Assembly: GCA_009778235.1 (NCBI GenBank)
Contig: WRKE01000225.1
Span: 1 to 7,532, forward strand
Length of the DNA: 7,532 nucleotides
Reading direction: 5' to 3'
Source of the DNA: Pseudomonadota bacterium
GTDB taxonomy: Bacteria > Desulfobacterota > Desulfobulbia > Desulfobulbales > Desulfobulbaceae
Part shown: piece after piece, positions 5,672 through 7,532 of the stretch
Layout: each line of letters begins with the position of its first letter
Numbering within the stretch: the first letter of the stretch is position 1
Position numbers and translations under genes: made by a program
The notes under the pieces: model-generated
What the model was told of the DNA's origin: nothing
The model's database searches: none
The model's input: only the letters and a program-made list of their open reading frames with translations

Positions 5672-7213
5672 TTACTTGAACCGTGTCGCCTGATCCTGCC
5701 CCTGCCGGTGTTTGCTCTGGCGCCGGGTCAGGGAGTCGCCAAGGTCGTGGCGCTCGTCGGGCAGCCGGGTGACATACGCCATGACCGACGGCGGCAGGAC
5801 CCGGCCCCTGATTCCCAGGATGTCGGCGGCCAGGGCATCGGCCACTTCGGTCTTGTCCCGGCCTTGGGTGACGGTCAAGTAGGTAAACAGCAGCTCGGCC
5901 AGGCGTGGCAGGCCGAGCTGCCAGGTGGCGCTGCTTCTGGCGTGGAGCCAGGCGCAAAATGCACAAAATCCCTTGAACACGCCGCCATCCAGCCACAGCA
6001 GCGGGGCGGTGCGCTTGCAGTTGCCGCTGTTGTACACCAGATCCCAAAACCGCGCCAACCGCTTCATTTCCTGCATTTCACCAAAGCTAATCAGGTTATT
6101 TTGTAAAAGTTCATAGGGCGGATCAGCGGAGTACACCATGCCGTGCTCTTGGTCATGCCGGTCGATGGCGGTGCCGGAGAGTTTTTTGAGGATGCCGATC
6201 TGGATCTCGCCGGAGCAAAGCGCCACCAGGGTATCGAGGTGTTGGCCGAACTGCGCCAGGGACTCGCCGGGCAGGCCGACGATCAGGTCGAGGTGGAGAT
6301 GGGCGTTGGTCCGCTGTCCGAGAAAGGCCAGATTTTCGCGGATCCGGTCCATATTGAGCCGCCGATTGATGTTGGCCGCAATGTGTGGATTGAGGGTCTG
6401 GATGCCGACCTCAAGTTGCAGGGTGCCGACCGGAAAACGGGCGATCCGCTCTTTGAGGCTGTCCGGGAAATGGTCGGGGATCATCTCGAAGTGGGCATGA
6501 AAAGGCGGCTGTTGGGCGAGGAAAAAATCGAGGATCCGGGCGGCTGTGGCCGGATTGGCATTGAAGGTACGGTCCACGAATTTGAAGGTCCGTGCCCCCC
6601 GCGCCCAGAGCGCCTCCATTTCCGCCAGGAAACCATCGGCCGGAAAGGGCCGCACCTGTCGGTCGATGGAGGAGAGGCAGAACTCGCAGGCAAAGGGACA
6701 GCCGCGGGATGCCTCCACATAGGCCAGGCGGTGGGCCAGGTCCTGGTCGGTGTAGAACCGGTAGGGCGGCTTGAGGGTGTCGGTCTCGACCAAGGCGGCG
6801 GCAACGATCCGGGTTGCCGGCGGGTGGCCGGCCAGCACCGCCCGGCAGAGCTTGCGGAAGCTGTGTTCCCCTTCTCCCTGAAGCAGGTAATCGGCGGAGC
6901 TGAAGTCGACCCGCAGGGGCAGGTGACTGACCTCCGGGCCGCCGAGCACGATGATGGTTGCGGGTGCCACCTGTTTGAGCACGCCCACCAGGCGCCGCAC
7001 TTCGGCCGCGTTCCAGATGTAGACCCCGATGCCGACGATGGCCGGGCTTTCGGCCAGGATGGCCTCGGCGATGTCGCTGGGCCGGTCGGTGAGGCAGTAT
7101 TCCTGGATAATTGCCTGGGGCTGCAACTCCCCCAGATTGGCGAACAGCCAGCGCAGTCCCAGGTTGGCGTGGATGTAACGGGCGTTGATGGTGGTCAGGA
7201 CGATGGCGGGCAT
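5672..7213 (-). CDS. B12-binding radical SAM protein, DUF4080 type
   Basis: Protein of 513 residues with three parts. Residues 1-130 form a Rossmann-like B12-binding domain: the start MPAIVLTTINARYIHANLGL resembles the family entry motif, followed by IVGIGVYIWN (59-68), LGGPE (90-94) and GEGE (113-116). I see no DxHxxG, so cobalamin, if bound, probably lacks a lower histidine ligand. A radical SAM barrel follows at about 160-365 with CPFACEFC (C172, C176, C179) to hold the 4Fe-4S cluster. EVGIQTLNP at 268-276 and LDLIVGLPGE at 308-317 are typical of this superfamily. The rest (about 360-490) fits DUF4080. Members may be methyltransferases or other modifying enzymes; the substrate is unknown. 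Start choice: ATG 7213 is preferred over TTG 7222, since the latter adds only three residues; neither has a clear ribosome binding site. A possible -10 box (TATCAT, 7240-7235) lies upstream. No substrate peptide or partner gene is next to it. Confidence 0.9.
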   Translation of the reverse strand: MPAIVLTTINARYIHANLGLRWLFANLGELQPQAIIQEYCLTDRPSDIAEAILAESPAIVGIGVYIWNAAEVRRLVGVLKQVAPATIIVLGGPEVSHLPLRVDFSSADYLLQGEGEHSFRKLCRAVLAGHPPATRIVAAALVETDTLKPPYRFYTDQDLAHRLAYVEASRGCPFACEFCLSSIDRQVRPFPADGFLAEMEALWARGARTFKFVDRTFNANPATAARILDFFLAQQPPFHAHFEMIPDHFPDSLKERIARFPVGTLQLEVGIQTLNPHIAANINRRLNMDRIRENLAFLGQRTNAHLHLDLIVGLPGESLAQFGQHLDTLVALCSGEIQIGILKKLSGTAIDRHDQEHGMVYSADPPYELLQNNLISFGEMQEMKRLARFWDLVYNSGNCKRTAPLLWLDGGVFKGFCAFCAWLHARSSATWQLGLPRLAELLFTYLTVTQGRDKTEVADALAADILGIRGRVLPPSVMAYVTRLPDERHDLGDSLTRRQSKHRQGQDQATRFK

Positions 7214-7269
7214 GCTGAACAAAATGCTTGGAAAATGATAGGACGAACTCCGGCCAGGGGGTCGCGTTA

Positions 7270-7293
7270 CGGCCCGGATTCTGGTCCGGGCCG
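7270..7293 (-). other. Strong GC-rich hairpin between the aconitase and radical SAM genes
   Basis: CGGCCCGGA (7270-7278) and TCCGGGCCG (7285-7293) form a perfect 9-pair stem with a 6-base loop. It lies 74 bases past the aconitase stop and 56 bases before the radical SAM start. No T run follows on either strand, so it is not a standard intrinsic terminator. It could mark a transcript 3' end, slow RNA decay, or be a protein-binding palindrome. The remainder of the 154-base spacer shows nothing else beyond the weak -10 candidate at 7235-7240. Confidence 0.55.
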
Positions 7294-7367
7294 CTCAGCA
7301 TGGGCCGCCACAGGATTGCGGAGCCTGCATTGAGCGCCGAACTGCCGAACAGCCTCGGCCTGTGCGC

Positions 7368-7532
7368 TCACCGTCCCCGCAGCCGCTGCCTGAGTACCTT
7401 GTGGAGGATGCCGCCCTGGCGGTAATAGTCGATTTCCATGGCATTGTCGAGCCGCAGCCGGACCTGGACGGTCTCGTTGCGGCCGTTGGTGCGGTCGATG
7501 CGCAGCGCCACCTGCTGGTTGGGGATCAATTC
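7368..7532 (-). CDS. acnA: Aconitate hydratase, C-terminal end only
   Basis: Last 54 codons of a minus-strand gene that enters from the right edge and ends at TGA 7370-7368. The fragment contains LRLDNAMEIDYYRQGGILHK, then VLRQRLRGR. This matches the extreme C-terminus of IRP/AcnA-type aconitases, where E.-YY--GGIL--VLR is conserved (E. coli AcnA ends in a similar GILHYVIRNML). Aconitase interconverts citrate and isocitrate in the TCA cycle using a 4Fe-4S cluster. The cluster cysteines and active site are outside the window, so activity cannot be judged. The call rests on a short but characteristic tail. It is co-directional with the radical SAM gene downstream, from which it is separated by 154 bases and a strong hairpin. 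Confidence 0.78.
   Translation of the reverse strand, partial: ELIPNQQVALRIDRTNGRNETVQVRLRLDNAMEIDYYRQGGILHKVLRQRLRGR

Noticed and set aside
6143..7333. 396-codon plus-strand frame opposite the radical SAM gene
   Set aside because: The minus strand has the CxxxCxxC cluster and B12 and barrel motifs. The plus frame is rich in Gly, Asp and Gln without domain structure, so it is a codon-bias shadow despite its length.
7228..7425. Small plus-strand frame in the spacer at the right end
   Set aside because: It overlaps the aconitase C-terminus on the opposite strand, contains the 9-pair hairpin, and has no ribosome binding site or recognisable feature.

Overview
The window is GC-rich, densely packed bacterial chromosome with short gaps and several gene junctions that overlap by 1 to 4 bases. 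The gene content fits a Desulfobacterota (deltaproteobacterial) genome, possibly close to Desulfobulbales: a YkgJ-type cysteine cluster protein, a small J-domain protein attached to plsY, a B12-binding radical SAM protein of the DUF4080 type, and an IRP-type aconitase. This lineage is an inference from gene content and base composition, not from a database search. I see no rRNA, tRNA, CRISPR array, insertion sequence, phage gene or base-composition break.

Layout, left to right. Positions 1-2652 are a minus-strand operon read def, fmt, larC. Def is peptide deformylase and Fmt is methionyl-tRNA formyltransferase, which together handle the formyl group of initiator methionine. LarC is the nickel insertase for the nickel-pincer nucleotide cofactor. 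The def/fmt junction is ATGA (4-base overlap) and the fmt/larC junction is TGATG (1-base overlap). LarC runs off the left edge. Around 2653-2829 lies a divergent control region. Positions 2830-4682 are a plus-strand group: a YkgJ-type cysteine cluster protein, plsY (acyl-phosphate:glycerol-3-phosphate acyltransferase) and a 112-residue J-domain protein that overlaps plsY by 4 bases. After a 101-base spacer comes metF (methylenetetrahydrofolate reductase, 4784-5656) with a near-ideal ribosome binding site. It meets, tail to tail with a 15-base gap, a minus-strand B12-binding radical SAM gene (5672-7213). Beyond a 154-base spacer with a perfect 9-bp-stem hairpin, the right edge holds the last 54 codons of a minus-strand aconitase gene.

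Functionally this is mostly housekeeping. Formyl-Met handling (def, fmt) and metF are linked through folate one-carbon units, and plsY supplies phospholipid precursors. The less understood genes are the YkgJ-type protein, the J-domain protein with its Trp-rich acidic tail, the DUF4080-type radical SAM protein, and the coupling of larC to fmt. I found no convincing new multi-gene system. The findings below are modest points about gene coupling, uncharacterised families and RNA structure.
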